Positions 12,501 through 24,720 are shown, counted from the stretch's first letter. The stretch: 64,000 bases of DNA from Corbicula japonica (GCA_038501625.1 JAZAYU010000079.1:2800528-2864527), one strand, 5' to 3'. A program made the numbers and translations. Notes: generated from the letters alone by a model not told the origin.

Positions 12501-15500
12501 GCTAGAACAGGTGTCATGGTGAGTGAATGATTAAATGCCCAAACATCACTAAATACCCACTTAATAGCAAATATTCCGCATTAACTAATACCCTGATAAG
12601 TTTTTATTGCACATTTTACGTTTTATGCCTCTTGATAACTATGATTTTTGAAAGCAATACTACCTCAATTTACAACTGCAAGGTTTAAGATGAAGTATGT
12701 GGATTAATGACTGTGTATCTATTTTGTGTGAAATTTATGAAGTTCTCAAGATTGTATCGCGAAATCACTGACAACCATAATTAGAATTGAGACGATTAAA
12801 GCACCTGCTCTCTGCGCTTTACTGACAATGTCTTTAAGGAATCAATTAATATTTATTAGTTACTTTTATTAACACGTTTAATCCCAAATAGCATTTTCAT
12901 TAAAAAAATAGATATAATATTATTGTACCAAAATTTATATGGTGATACCTATTATTTATATTTATAATGGATGATTGGTTTTAAAACATCCTATTATTGT
13001 TTACGAAAATAAGTAGAAATAATATATTTAAACAAAAACATGTTTTCCAATAAATTAATTATTGATAAACGCGTCAGCTACAAATGACAGTGGAAAATGT
13101 GTTAGAGGAACTCGTGTTCTCGTGAACACTGTCAACTTAACTTTCATAACTTTCAAAAAGTGTCTTTCTGTGACAATTAAATTTATAGACAGACATTTAA
13201 ATTAGTGATGCGTTGCTAGGTGATGCTGAATTCTATTGTCAACAGCTGTAGACTTCCCTCAATGTAGAGCAAATTATCGACTTATGTCATATATGGTATC
13301 AAATAATGAAACATGTGTGCATATTAATGTTGATTTATTGCTGCATGGTCGTTTACTCAGAAAATCATGCACAACGTTAAAAAAGCGACAAAAGTAATTC
13401 AAAAATGTAATAATATTTCACACCCATGATTTAATACCAAACAAACCCCATCAAAATTGAACTAAAGTTGTTAATCTTAAAAGATTACTAAATTCGTTTG
13501 ATTTTTTGACAGCAAGCTGATTTTATACCTCCATTTAAGTTACAGAACCGAGAAGTGAACGCATGGAAAATAATAATTTTGTTATTTTTAAATATTTGAA
13601 AGATTATTTATTTCATTGTATTTAATGATCCTTTTTGTCGTGTCGAGACAAAATAACTGTTGTCAAATAGTTGACGTGTACCAGACAGCAAAAAGACTAG
13701 CTAAAATATCAAGTGAAACAAGGCCTGCATTCCACCCTGAATATTCCCATCGTTTAAAGAATCACGATTGCCGCTCTCAAATTACACTTCTTTTCAAACA
13801 GCGTTACCATATCTTCTTTAATTGAAAAAATGGGTACTGCCCTACCATTTATTACAGGGACACAGCGCGGACATTTACAGTCCAATAAATGATTCATTGG
13901 CAACGAATCCCGCTTAATTTCATCAATAATTTACAAGCAATTACTGTAATCGACAGTAAATATTGAAATAAAACGATACCTTTTGTTAAGTCTTCGCCAT
14001 GTTTATGGTCTTCTAGGCTGCTAAAATTTATACTGTCACATCTCAATCTTTTGCCTTCGGCTGACGAGTTCATTTCATCTTCCGGTGATTGCCGTTTTCT
14101 CTCATTTGAAGCATCCGACGTAGGAACATTTTCAAAGACTTTCAGAGCCTTTTCTGTTGTTAACTGGTCGTAGGGGAGTTCTCCAGGTTCTAAAGTTGGT
14201 TGTAACGGTTGAACAAGTCGAGGGTATGACAGTCCAGGGATTGTAAGAGGATATAAAGCTGCAGGATGGTGTCTTTGATATAATGCCTGCAGGGACGGAG
14301 AAGGAATGGGAGGATAGAACACAGATTGTAGCTCATTCGACAACACGCCTTCGCTTGTGAATGCCCCTGCGTTACGTAATATTCTATTTATAGAACTGAT
14401 GCTTGGTATTGATTGGTCGTCGCAAATTCTTTGAGAGAGTAAATAATCTCGTATCTCCCAGGCGAAAATGGACGGATTTTCCTTCTTCAGTTGCAGGATT
14501 TTCCTTACGACCAAAGGCGTGGCAACTTGCTGCAAATAAATTTCAAATTATTTTCCTTTCCTATGTTTCAAAGTATAAGTTAATTTTAAATTGATTGGAA
14601 GCAATCTGTGTTTACTCATTAATCACGCTTGAATGAGGGGTGTTGGGTTTAAGCTGAATGGGATGAGGACACTGCAGAATATTAAGATTTCATTAAATTT
14701 CAGGGGGTAGTTTTCGCTATGGAAATCGCGCGAAATTAAAGCCCAGCGAAATCAAACCATTGAATATCTATTGTTATAAGAATGATAGAAGCGCGCGAAT
14801 TTTTTCCCACTAAACAATGTCATGTAATACTATGCCTTTTGTGCGAAATCTGATCCCAGCGATATTAAATGATACCATAATAATCTGCTCAATGATGGTA
14901 GAATTCGAACTTAAGGTATCGCAAACCTTGCAAATGGCGAAAACAGGCTAAAATTTCAAAAAATGAATTTTGGGGGAAATACTTATTGCCACCTAGAGTT
15001 TAGTAAATAAATGTATTTAGCTATGGATGTAGTAAATGTTTACAAGCTCAATTTAGTCTTATTCATGTTCTAATTACCAAGCACATACTAAAACAAAAGA
15101 AAAACCATTTGCATGAGAACTCTGAAATTCATGAACAATATACCAAAGCAACTCATACCTGAAATAAGTATATGCTGGTCTACAATGTTTAGTGCCAATT
15201 CGTAAAAATAATGTCGGGGGTTTTCAATAAATTCAAGGAAATCTTACTTCCTGGTTCAAAGTGAAAGTAGAAAGTGAAAGTAGGAAGTAAGTTTTCATTG
15301 AATTTCTTGATAACCCCAACATTATTTTGACGGATTGGCACTAAACATTGTAGACCAGCATATACTTATTTCAGGTATGAGTTGCTTTGGTATATTGTTC
15401 ATGAATTTCAGAGTTCTCATGCAAATGGTTTTTCTTTTGTTTTAGTATGTGCTTGGTAATTAGAACATGAATTAGACTAGATTGAGCTTGCAAACATTTA

Positions 15501-18500
15501 CTACATCCATAGCTAAATACATTTATTTACTAAAATCTAGGTGGCAATAAGTATTTCCCCCAAAATTCATTTTTTGAAATTTTAGCCTGTTTTCGCCATT
15601 TGCAATGTTTGCGACCTCTTCAGTCCTTGATTAGGAATCCTACACACTTTCCAAAACACTGACATTTCGCAAGAACTTGAAAGAAATAACTGAGCGGAAA
15701 CTCCTGACGATATGCACGACTAGGCTTGACTACAAATTTTCACGTAATCCCCTAATTTTAAACTGTTCTGATTACCTTTTTAAAATTCATTTTTCTTTAT
15801 TTATTTTATATTTTATTTAGAATTTTGTCGAAATTTAAAAAAAGGATAAATTTCATTTCGAAATAAAGAATAAAATTTAACCTTAGGTTTGTTTCCTCCG
15901 ATCGAACCCGGTTTAATGGAACCAGTTTCATAATAGCGTGTCAAAATCTTGCTCACACATCCATGTGATACGAGAAGTTGCCGGGAAATATCACATGGTC
16001 TCACACCCATGTGCGCCAGTTCCACAATGCGCCGTCGCACGTGGTCGGGTAAAGGTCGTCCATTAACAAACACTCCTCCCAATTGGTTGACACCTGTTTG
16101 TCCTAAAATTACTCAAAAATATATATTCAACTGTATCAAAAATTCCAAATAGGCGTTTTATGTTTTTGTGGTTTTATTTTCAATCCCTCTATTAAGACAT
16201 TCATTTTTATACAACAACAAGTTAAAGCCACGTGTGCAGACTTGTTCTTTTACCGGTACTTTTTTATTTTTGAAAATTGAATGCCATTTTCTTTCTGTAA
16301 GATTACACTAATTAGTCAATATGTATGTATCTTACAAAATAATCACCAAGCTATCGAAAAACTTAACATGCATGACTCGGACGTAAGGTGAAAGGCAATG
16401 TCATTTACATTAAAGCGGTAGAGCCGCGTGCCCGGCACGTGACGATTCGGCGCGAGGCGAAGATCGTGTTACGTCATCGTTGGCAAAGGTGTGTCATTGT
16501 CATGTGTAATGTAAGGCGTTGAATAATGAATGATAATGAGTAAACGAACAAACATATCACTACTTCTTCTAATGCATCTGATAAAACAGTTTTCATCGGA
16601 AATTGCAAAAAACCTAACCTATCATATAAACGCCAAGAAACCTGGTTGGTATTGTTTGGGCGTATGGTGACTTTAATAACATATCAATCAGCGATGCTCC
16701 CTTAAGTGTTCATGCTATGGCGGATATTAACGCTATATTTGACTTTAGCGAGCGAGCTGGCACATCGGACGGGGTTTCACATTGCGATTCGTCGATAGGA
16801 CTGTTTGGCCGTATGTCCGTCTTGCAATTACAATACAAGAGTTCAAAACAAATATAGAATACATTTATCAGATGCCGGTTCATTTATATAGGCCTCTGTT
16901 TGATTTCCAAAAGGTCACTTAAAACCAGTTATAAGAAAAAAAGTTTACTCTAAATTTTTGCAAAGTAACGTTACCAATAGTTGTTAGAATTTCCGGGAAT
17001 GTTTCTTTTAAGTCTTTAACAAATCCTACATAGCCTCTGTATTTCTCCTAGGCACCCAAATGGACATAGAGTCGGGTTACCTATGCTCGGCCAGTTTCAT
17101 AACTTATTCTCTACAACTATTCTATTTACCGACCGACCTTAAATGTTCAATGTTGTTATGAAGTCACCATGTATTTACAAATTTACGTCATACATGCAAG
17201 CTCCTGGATGACGTCGTTTTATGGGTAAAATCGGTGCGGTTTTTCAACAGGTTCAATACAACTAAATTTCAGTAGATTTGGTCCAATGCTCGGCCAGGTA
17301 GTTTACCAGCCAATTAACAGTAAATTTGGTAAACGTGGATATTCAAGGTAACATTTTTTCCACAACAATTCCCATCCGATTAAATGAACATTATAGTTTT
17401 GTTTTGATTTTAAGAAATACGTTTTGGTTTAGAATTTTATATAAACCAGCATCATTCTGTTATTTCTTGAAAGCTATCATATGCTGTCCGCAATCAAGCG
17501 CTTTGATGATACTGACCTGGCTTTCTTTCTACAATGTCATGTTGGGTTCAACAAAAAACAAACAATTTATTTTCGATTTCAAACTTTAATTCGATTTATA
17601 ACAGATGTAAACAAAAGTGGCCGAGCATTGGACTGGCCGAGCATAGGTAACTTGACTCTAATTTTATTTGTAGATATACATGTACTTGAGATATGTTACT
17701 TAAATTAAGACAGTCGTTGTATAAATTAAATATAAATAATAACAAAAAATCCGCAAATAAATTCTAATTATTAAGTAATAGACATTTCCTGCTGCTCCTA
17801 GTAGAAAACTCTAACATTGTGTAGGTGGCTCTCTTAAATGGGGCGCGTCTCGGGAAAAGGTACCTTCGGACAGTTGACGTCAATCTTTAAAATGACGTCA
17901 TAAATTTGAGCAGACGACATTATTTATTATGCATTTCGCGGCAAAAATACCATTTTATTGTCAAAATATGGGACGAATTCACATTTTAGTTATAAAAATT
18001 GATTTATAGTTGTAAGTTCTTTCTAAATTTAGTAAAAACTTAAATATCACTAAAAATGACCGAAGGTACCTTTTCCCGTGACGTGCCCCAAATATTTTTA
18101 CTTTATTATCTAGAGACGGACGTATGCTGTAAAGTAAACTGGGCCCAAGATTACAAAACTGAGATTAAAGACCCTTCTCAAATTTCAAGCATCAATCAGA
18201 TGGCTGGGATTTGAGACTGGTCTCCATTCTTACTTATATGATTGTGCGCCATGTCCAAGAATGTTTAGTGTAAAAACTATTAAAACTTAACCTTCTGTTT
18301 CGAACCATGACAAGTTAAACTTCTTCTAGAAGTTTCTTATAAGAAATCTTCTTAACTTCGGGTTCGGCAGAGTTCTACCTGGTAATAACCAATTTCAAAA
18401 TACGAAAGTGAAGGTTTCGTTTTAACTAGTACATGCAACCATCGTTGTGTGAGTAGTAAAACGTACTTCGAAATGGTAATAAATCGAACTGACCTTGCAA

Positions 18501-21500
18501 CATTATGTTTTTTGTCGTGGTCAGTGACTTTTAAAGTTCCTTTTGCACCCATTTTTATTTATTTTTTTAATTTTATTTTTAAATTATCAGATCAGTCAAA
18601 TTATACCTGATGAAGACTAATATGTCGAAACGCGTCATATAAATTTTATTTCACTTATTTTTTTTAATGTAATCATCTCATCATTTGGCTTCTCTCATAT
18701 TATAAAATCTGATGCGAAGAAATGTAAAGAATTCCATATATAACTCCGAGGAAAGCTCGACTGTGCACCAACTCCGCACCCACAATCACACTAGGGCATG
18801 TTAAACTAGCATTCTAATCTGTTAGTTTTGTATTAAATCAATTTTAGGAGTTTGGATGAGATTTAACAACGATGGAGATGTCCCTACCGGTGATCTTACT
18901 TTAAAAAAAGGAGGTAAACATATGTGTATATTTAAAAAGACAGTAATAACACTAATTATAAAAAATGCAAAACAATAAAGCCGATAAAGTGCACTTAGTT
19001 ATCAACAGTCACTGCATGTATTTTGAATGTATGTTTTCATGGTCTTAGATTTCTATAACTATGTACGATAAGTGATCTTTAAAAATCGCAAAAATGTTCC
19101 GAATATATAGGTTTTTTGGTCTATTTTCAATTTTAAACTCTGATAGTCAAAACAATCTGAAAAAAAATGGATAAAATGTGCCTAATGAAACAGGCATGTT
19201 AATGTCTGTGTGACAAATACATTTTCCAGACTGCTTGCTTCAACATCAATTAATAAAGCACATATTTAATCCCTTTATAAGGAGAATCCCCTTTCATCCA
19301 TTAAACTTCATAGACAGTGTAGCCCAATTATTGTTGTACCTGGACATTAACAGATTCCATGATAAACGTATTTAAAATCGATTTTAAAAAATCAACGATG
19401 ATCAAGAATGACTTTGCATGTTAAAACAGTTTTTATTTGCTTGATTTTCATGTCTCGAAAATAATAATTTTGATATTAATGTATCGTAGCAATTTCAAAA
19501 GTGGGGTAGTATCGGTCGTGATTGGGTACAATCTTCGAACATCTAAACCAATTAAGATTATTGTTGAGGCGTATGCTTGGCTGGAACGTCTTAAGAGCCT
19601 AAGTGGTGTTGTTATGCTTTCTTCACGGATGTGCTCATACATAAAAAAAGAAAAGCGAACAAAAATGAATATTTGCAGCTTCTAATAGGATAAAGCGGTT
19701 CGCCTAGTGGCGACAAAGCTTTTAACAAGAATTAACTTAATATAAGTATAAAAAATACTTTTTAATGTTTTGGAAATGGAAATCAGATTGTGAAATCACT
19801 ATTGATTATTGAATATCCGTGACGTCTCGGGCTCGGATGTAAATTTCAATAATGTTACCACATTTCTCAACAAAGTATTTTTTCTAAATGCATTTATCCA
19901 GTAACACAACAGGTTTTTTTTTCAATTAACATTCTTGGTTTACTGATGTCAAATGGATTCTAATAAAATGTTTTACAGTATTTTTATTATATTGATGTGT
20001 TACATTTCTTCTTCGTTGTTGACGACGTGTAATGTTGCTTACTTATAATCTTCAATGTTTTGTGAGCCGAAGCCGGAATTTGTGATAGGTTAGGGGTGTT
20101 TGTCTTACACTTTACTGATCTTTATTTTTGAAAAAAAAAAAACACAACAGTATTACTAACTGTATTATTATTATATTTCGCGAGGTCTAATTTTTGCGTG
20201 TTTCGCGCTAGGGAGAGTGCACGTAATCAATATCCGCGATGAATTTTCAGTTAACGAGAAATTACAACTGCGCGAATTAATGCCCGCGCGAAAAGTTCAT
20301 TAATGTTTACTACTCCTTATTTGACCCGCGAATATACAGGATACTACATTATTATTAAGGCAGTGAGGGCGCTTCAGTAGGACCAAATTGTGTGTTACTC
20401 TATGGTTTTATAGTGAAGACCGATATTGAAACTAATGAAGTATTGTTTGCAAGAATGGTAATGCTTAGTCAAGCCCGTCTCGCCGTTGTCAGTGACGGCG
20501 TCTACCAACAGACTTGAGTACGGAGTAAGAAACTGTAAGCGGTAAGTGCCAGACCTAGTTAATGCCGATATTGTTACAATGTGCGGAAAACATTTTGAAA
20601 TTATAAATTTTAAGAAGAAATATAAAAAATGCATTGTATGACATTTCCCTTTTCTTGAAATATAATTATAAAAGAATATAGGTATTCTTGCTGATATGTG
20701 TACCTTTATATTGACCAAAACTATATAATTTAAAAAGCTTTCTTATCCTGTTCCTAAAATAATTTTCTGTTAGTTATTTTTCGTTGTTACCTTGTTGCGC
20801 TTTGCAGTCAAACGCTTCAATGAAAATTGTATTTGCAAAAGAAAAAGTTACATATTAATGTATTCTCAACAATCTTACGATTGTATTTTCCAAGAAAAAT
20901 ATAGGCAAATTTAACAGTGTAATATATATTTAATAATTATGTAGATAAAATGCGTTAACTTTTTATCTTTTAATGCTCTTTGTTTAACAAAAATTTTTAA
21001 GATTTCGTTATAAATCAATCAACTGTATAAAGGAATAGTGGGTGCCTATGTGATAATAACGGACTTTTCCAAAGCAAAATGGAAGTGTATAAATAAATTT
21101 TATCAGCTCTTTTATTCTACTTTCACCAAAAATTCTATTGCGCGACATTTCCAGTTCTGTTATCGAAGCCGCGTGCCTCGACATGACGATTCACGACCTT
21201 TTAGCACACTGTTAAAATTATAATAATAATCACGGTTTTGCCGTTTTATTGACCATACAGCATAAAGCGATCTTGTGACTGACAATGCTATTAGTAATAA
21301 TTTTAATATAAATTGATATCATAGTTTTGTATCACGTTGTACCAGGTTCATCTGTCAACATAATAAAGATATTAAACTGTTATCTACGGTGTCATATCAA
21401 ATTAAATTGAGTTAAATTGGTATAGTTATATCCGTGACTGGGGTTACAGATACTAGGACCTTATATTTTATTATAATACGAAAACCTGCTGCTGGCGATA

Positions 21501-21860
21501 ACATTGGCATCTTAATGAGTGTAGCAATATTACCTCCCTTTGTATTGTTTATTGTACGTTTTAAAACTTCCCTTAACAGAAAAAATACCGTTTTTATTTT
21601 CATCTAAACTAGGTTTATCTTCAACTAAAAACTTTTTAAAAATAGGCCTAATAACATGCTATATGTCTTTAGCATCACTTATAAAGCATCGGTATATCCC
21701 AAAAATAAATGAAAAATAAAACAAATGTTAATAAGTAGTTTGCGGTACACTATCCTACTATCCTTATTACTTATAACACCGACTTCCGAAGTATTCTTTT
21801 TCATTTAAGATATTTTTATAAGCTCTGACATTAAAAATGATATATGTCCTCAGAAACATA

Positions 21861-21913
<53 letters not shown>

Positions 21914-22221
21914 CCTGCGTATGTTTTGCATTAAAACACTGGATTAAATATGATGCATGAAGTCATAATAAATTTTATAGGTGTTTTCTTGTTATCCTTA
22001 ATCTTATTTGTATCCCTTTTTATTTTTTGCAAAATGTATTTTCATTTAATATAAAACAACTATTTATTTGAGTATTAAGCAGTATACATTTTATACAGAA
22101 GGTACGTGAAACGCGCAATAAGTATTGTAGTTATTTTACAATATAAACCATGACGCTGCAATAATTGTTTATTACTCATTGGCAGACGGAAGAAGACACA
22201 ACACCTACCTGTATGCGGCAT
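9198..22221 (-). CDS. poxn: Pox-neuro type paired-domain transcription factor (complete four-exon model)
   Basis: The coding model joins 22221-22209, 16102-15882, 14529-13980 and 9562-9198 on the minus strand. Splice phases are 1, 0 and 1, every junction is GT-AG, and the sum is 383 codons including the stop, or 382 residues. The protein starts [15 protein letters not shown] paired domain of about 128 residues spans roughly residues 5-132. Its PAI half is in exon 2 ([20 protein letters not shown]) and its RED half in exon 3 ([23 protein letters not shown]). The MPHTGQ start, the RRRIVELA region and [20 protein letters not shown] match Pox-neuro better than Pax1/9, Pax2/5/8 or Pax6. I see no homeodomain and no clear octapeptide. 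Known family role: a DNA-binding regulator of sensory and neural fate. A possible poly(A) signal (minus-strand AATAAA) lies near 8769-8812. The gene-level call is firm; the C-terminal exon is the least certain part. Confidence 0.9.
9815..11415. repeat. 30-bp minisatellite array in poxn intron 3
   Basis: About 53 head-to-tail units of 30 bp, built from CTGTGTGGTAAGG, CTGTGTGACGGG and ACTGA. Units are nearly identical in 9900-10800. In 10800-11400 two variants (GACG versus AAGG, and TTAGG or TACGG versus TGTGG) often alternate, which gives a 60-bp period. One extra base near 10509 and a 10-bp loss near 10740 break the phase. Degenerate units flank the core from about 9738 and to about 11600. 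Because 30 is a multiple of three and the unit lacks stops in several frames, long open frames exist on both strands. These include a 637-codon frame on the minus strand ([10 protein letters not shown] repeats). I treat them as artefacts of the repeat. Confidence 0.97.
12180..12365 (+). mobile_element. tRNA-derived SINE-like element
   Basis: Contains a strong B-box (GGGTTCGAATCCC) at about 12218, preceded by the weak A-box-like TGGTATAATAG. Then comes GAGTACTGGTTTTAACCAAG and ATATAAGTTGGAAAA, which resemble the central domain of molluscan V-type SINEs as I remember them. No tail repeat is obvious. Family naming is uncertain. Confidence 0.5.
13980..14529 (-). CDS. poxn: poxn exon 3 (RED half of paired domain and transregulatory region)
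   Basis: This 550-nt exon has its acceptor TTTGCAG at 14530 and its donor GTATCG at 13979. It begins [18 protein letters not shown] and continues the paired domain through [10 protein letters not shown] and [13 protein letters not shown]. It then gives a proline- and tyrosine-rich segment ([20 protein letters not shown]) and a basic stretch ([20 protein letters not shown]) that could be a nuclear localisation signal. After the paired domain there is no homeodomain. The exon ends in phase 1 after EDLTK. An open reading frame runs on past the donor but encodes unconserved, intron-like sequence. Confidence 0.93.
14914..15617. mobile_element. Foldback element with about 335-bp arms in poxn intron 2
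   Basis: Left arm 14914-15252 and right arm 15282-15617 are inverted copies of each other with few mismatches, separated by only about 29 bp. Landmarks are GCAAATGGCGAAAACAGGC on the left and GCCTGTTTTCGCCATTTGC on the right. A diverged copy of one arm lies at 61467-61678, so this is a dispersed family and not a chance palindrome. There is no coding potential. Such a structure would form a long hairpin in the poxn pre-mRNA. Confidence 0.9.
15882..16102 (-). CDS. poxn: poxn exon 2 (PAI half of paired domain)
   Basis: This 221-nt exon is bounded by the acceptor TTTTAG at 16103 and the donor GTTAAA at 15881. It encodes residues 6-78, from [19 protein letters not shown] to SIGGNKPK. It carries the beta-hairpin ([16 protein letters not shown]) and the first helix-turn-helix ([20 protein letters not shown]) of the paired domain. 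The [15 protein letters not shown] linker is intact. No stop or frameshift is present. The GT-AG borders leave phases 1 and 0, which fit exons 1 and 3. Confidence 0.95.
17067..17660. mobile_element. TA-flanked MITE in poxn intron 1
   Basis: Terminal inverted repeats of about 24 bp: left GAGTCGGGTTACCTATGCTC, right its near-complement ending GGTAACTTGACTC. Both outer edges carry TA, as expected for Tc1/mariner-type insertion. The core motif CCAATGCTCGGCCAG recurs internally at about 17283 and inverted near 17620. There is no transposase, so this is a non-autonomous element. Confidence 0.7.
17839..18090. mobile_element. MITE with TGGGGC(A/G)CGTC ends, copy 1
   Basis: The inverted ends contain GGGAAAAGGTACCTTCGG on the left and CCGAAGGTACCTTTTCCC on the right, enclosing about 200 bp of AT-rich DNA. 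A second copy is at 53974-54223, and diverged relatives are at about 25395-25595 and 26560-26790. No coding sequence is seen. It lies in poxn intron 1. Confidence 0.82.
18135..18225. repeat. 'CCCAAGATTACAAAACTGAG' foldback fragment
   Basis: Contains GGGCCCAAGATTACAAAAC and GATTTGAGACTGGTCTCC. The same words occur at 24635-24720 and 43790-43905, where they form an inverted pair. A short foldback family with no coding content. Confidence 0.6.
21859..21909. repeat. (ATT)n microsatellite
   Basis: About 17 ATT units, in poxn intron 1. Confidence 0.97.
22209..22221 (-). CDS. poxn: poxn exon 1 (start codon, MPHTG)
   Basis: The minus strand reads ATGCCGCATACAG followed by the strong donor GTAGGT. 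It encodes M-P-H-T plus the first base of a glycine codon (phase 1). This is the short first coding exon usual in Pax genes. The five residues match the Pox-neuro N-terminus, and the phase joins exactly to exon 2, which begins GA-CAA. Upstream in the same frame no other ATG is seen before the possible 5'-UTR acceptor near 22286, so this ATG is the preferred start. The exon was found by looking for the expected peptide and donor, so it rests on motif plus phase and not on length. Confidence 0.85.
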
Positions 22222-23654
22222 CCTTTTGATGCTGTAGCCGACTGACGCCTCCTGGTTTCTATGTCTGTCTATCAATTGAAAATCTGAAAAGCATTAAAAG
22301 TAGCGAACAATTAAAGATTTTTATTCTTACGGCGTAATGAATATTTAAAGCGTTCCTAGTTCGGTTACGGACGAGGCACGAAGCGTAAAATTGCTTTGGT
22401 CACGCTGCTTTGGACCAACTCTTACAGAGATATATATATTTTAAATTTATTTTTGCGTAAGATCTAGAGAAACTGTTAAAGCAACATTTATCTATAAAAA
22501 AGGTTCTTGCAACCAAAATGCAGATCAAAAATAGAGTTGAATTAACAGTATTATAGTGATTCTATAACATCTGTTCTATGATCCAAATAACGCTGTAAAA
22601 TAAAATATATTCAATATCATTGAAACAGTTGCATAAAATGTATCGTATAATTCCGCTATACGCAACATTTAGCTTTTGGTAAATTAAAAGTTGTTATTGT
22701 CGTGTAGTTGACAATAAAAGGTGCCAATTCTTTTATTCAGTTTTCCTTTTAATCACGAAGTCCTTTCCTATTGGGCTGCACATAGATTTTTATTAAAGCT
22801 GGTGCTAGGGAGCTTTAGTTTTTTTTTTATATCATGGACCCCTCATCATTTCAGGCAGATCAAGAAGAGCGGGTTTAAGAGGATAAATATTTATCTGAAG
22901 TTAAATAAGGCAAAAACGGTTAATATAACAACTTTTTTCTGCAACTAAGCATAGATATTTACAGCAATTCGCATTTATTTGGCATAAAGCCTTTCTGCTG
23001 AATATTTTTTCCAATGTGTTTTGTAACATTCAGCCAGCCTATTTTATTCAGCCAAGAAAAAATAAAAGAATTAGCAATGATATTATATTTTAAACAAGGG
23101 GTAACCGACTTGCGGCGATTAACTGATCAGTTAAGCCGTTTTCCAAATTTTTCGTTCACTGCATTTCCTTTAAATTCAGTATGGATTTCATATTTATATA
23201 TTCATTAGAGTTTAACTATACTATGTAGCAGTTTTACTTCCTTTAACTTTTAAGCAGTTACCACGCATTAAATTGCTGATTCGCACTTCGAGTTTTTAAA
23301 TGTTATAACAATATCGAAATTTAATGGTTTAAGCGTAAATTTAAGAAATACTTGAAGTATCACTCTGTACTTAGTTTTACTGCGTTATTACGAAGGAATT
23401 TAAATGCTGCACTTAAATGCTAAATTTTCTCCGTAAGTTTCTCACGCCGATATTTTCCGAGATTCGATAAATTGAAAGATTAAAGGCTATTAGACACAGT
23501 CGATGTGTTACTATATGGAGCCGAAACGCAGTACTTATCTATGACTAACTAAAACAAGCATGACAATGACAAAAACAACCAGAAAGAAAACGAAACAGAT
23601 GATTGCTTTTTTTAGAAAACAGTACGCTTTTATCTCTCTTTTAGCTTCTTTTTG

Positions 23655-24190
23655 CAGCAACAAGTTATAAATTGTTGGCTCCCATTGCCCAATTGCAGCA
23701 ACAAGTTGATAAATTGTTGTATTCATTGGTTCTTATTTCCCATTAAAGCAATGTGTTCGTAATCCTTTGTATAAGTTTGTTTTCACTGTCAACTGCAGCT
23801 ATGAGTTCATAAATTGTTGTATAAGTTGTTTCCCATTGCCCATTATAGCAGTTAGTCCAGAAATTGTTAAATAAGTTGGTTCTCAATGTCCATTGGAGCA
23901 GTGAGTTAATTCATGATTGTATAGAAAGGTGAAATATGCATATCAGGGATCGCCACATTCAGAAAAAAACAGCCTCCCCACACAGTCAAGAAGAAGAGAG
24001 AGGGAGAGAGCATGGTTAATAAAATGATCAGTTTGAAAAAAAATAGACACCACTAACAATAAACAAAAATGGTTGGTTCTCATTGCCAATTGCAACAAAG
24101 AGTTCATAATTTACTGTATGAGTTGGTTCCCATAGCCCATTGCAGCATTAAGCTCATTAGTCGTTGTATGTGTTGGTTCCCATAACCGTA
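23655..24190. repeat. About 55-60 bp tandem repeat split by a retroelement insertion
   Basis: Units contain GTTGGTTCCCATTGCCCATT, then GCAGCAA(T/C)(G/A)AGTTCATAAATTG and TTGTAT. About five degenerate units precede and two or three follow a repeat A fragment at 23935-24068. The array resumes directly after the insertion. Confidence 0.75.
23935..24068 (-). mobile_element. Repeat A fragment inserted in a tandem repeat
   Basis: Begins GTGAAATATGCATATCAGG and runs through ACAGCCTCCCCACACAGTC to CAATAAACAAAAATG. It lacks the part with CCGCCTTGGAACG. It is very close in sequence to the copies at 49066 and 59690. Confidence 0.85.
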
Positions 24191-24634
24191 AACGTTTCGT
24201 ATATAGTTATTTAGTGACTATTAGGGTAACAATCGGAACAGAGGTGACATCTTCTCTTTTGCTCGGGTTCAACATCTATATTATTTGCTTGAACCCAGGC
24301 AGTTAACATTTCATGCCGGGTCAAAGAACAGGCTTAGGCACAGATATATCTTAACATCATGCATACATGCCATAATTTATGAAATTAAATATTACTTAAA
24401 AGTCTTATATAGTGACGTCTCTAACGTCTCTATTTTTCGTGGGTTTAACTTTAACGAAATAACTTTGTTGTTGTTGTTTTTTTCGATGTTGTTTTTGTTT
24501 TGTTGTTGTGAGCATTACTTTTGATACTCGTATTTTAATAAATAATAAATAGGTGATAAGGAAACTTTGAAAGCCACCGGAAACAACAATTATGAGAACC
24601 GCGCAGTCTCTGTTGATGGAGCTCGGTGCCCAAG

Positions 24635-24720
24635 GTTATAAACTGAGCATGGAAACCAGTCTCAAATCTCAAGCATCTCAAACAGATCCCATTCCAAACT
24701 CAGTTTTGTAACCTTCAGCC
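24635..24720. repeat. Foldback-family copy
   Basis: GCCCAAGGTTATAAACTGAG and CCAGTCTCAAATCTCAAGCA face an inverted CTCAGTTTTGTAACCTT within about 60 bp. Same family as 18135-18225 and 43790-43905. Confidence 0.6.

Noticed and set aside
13894..13979. Extension of poxn exon 3 to the end of its open frame.
   Set aside because: A good donor at 13979 joins in phase to exon 4; the extra text is not protein-like for a Pax C-terminus.
18352..18552. A 66-codon minus-strand frame starting [11 protein letters not shown], considered as poxn exon 1.
   Set aside because: Its start is a scrap of repeat B (the reverse of TTTAAAGTTCC). The MPHTG exon at 22221 fits phase and family far better.
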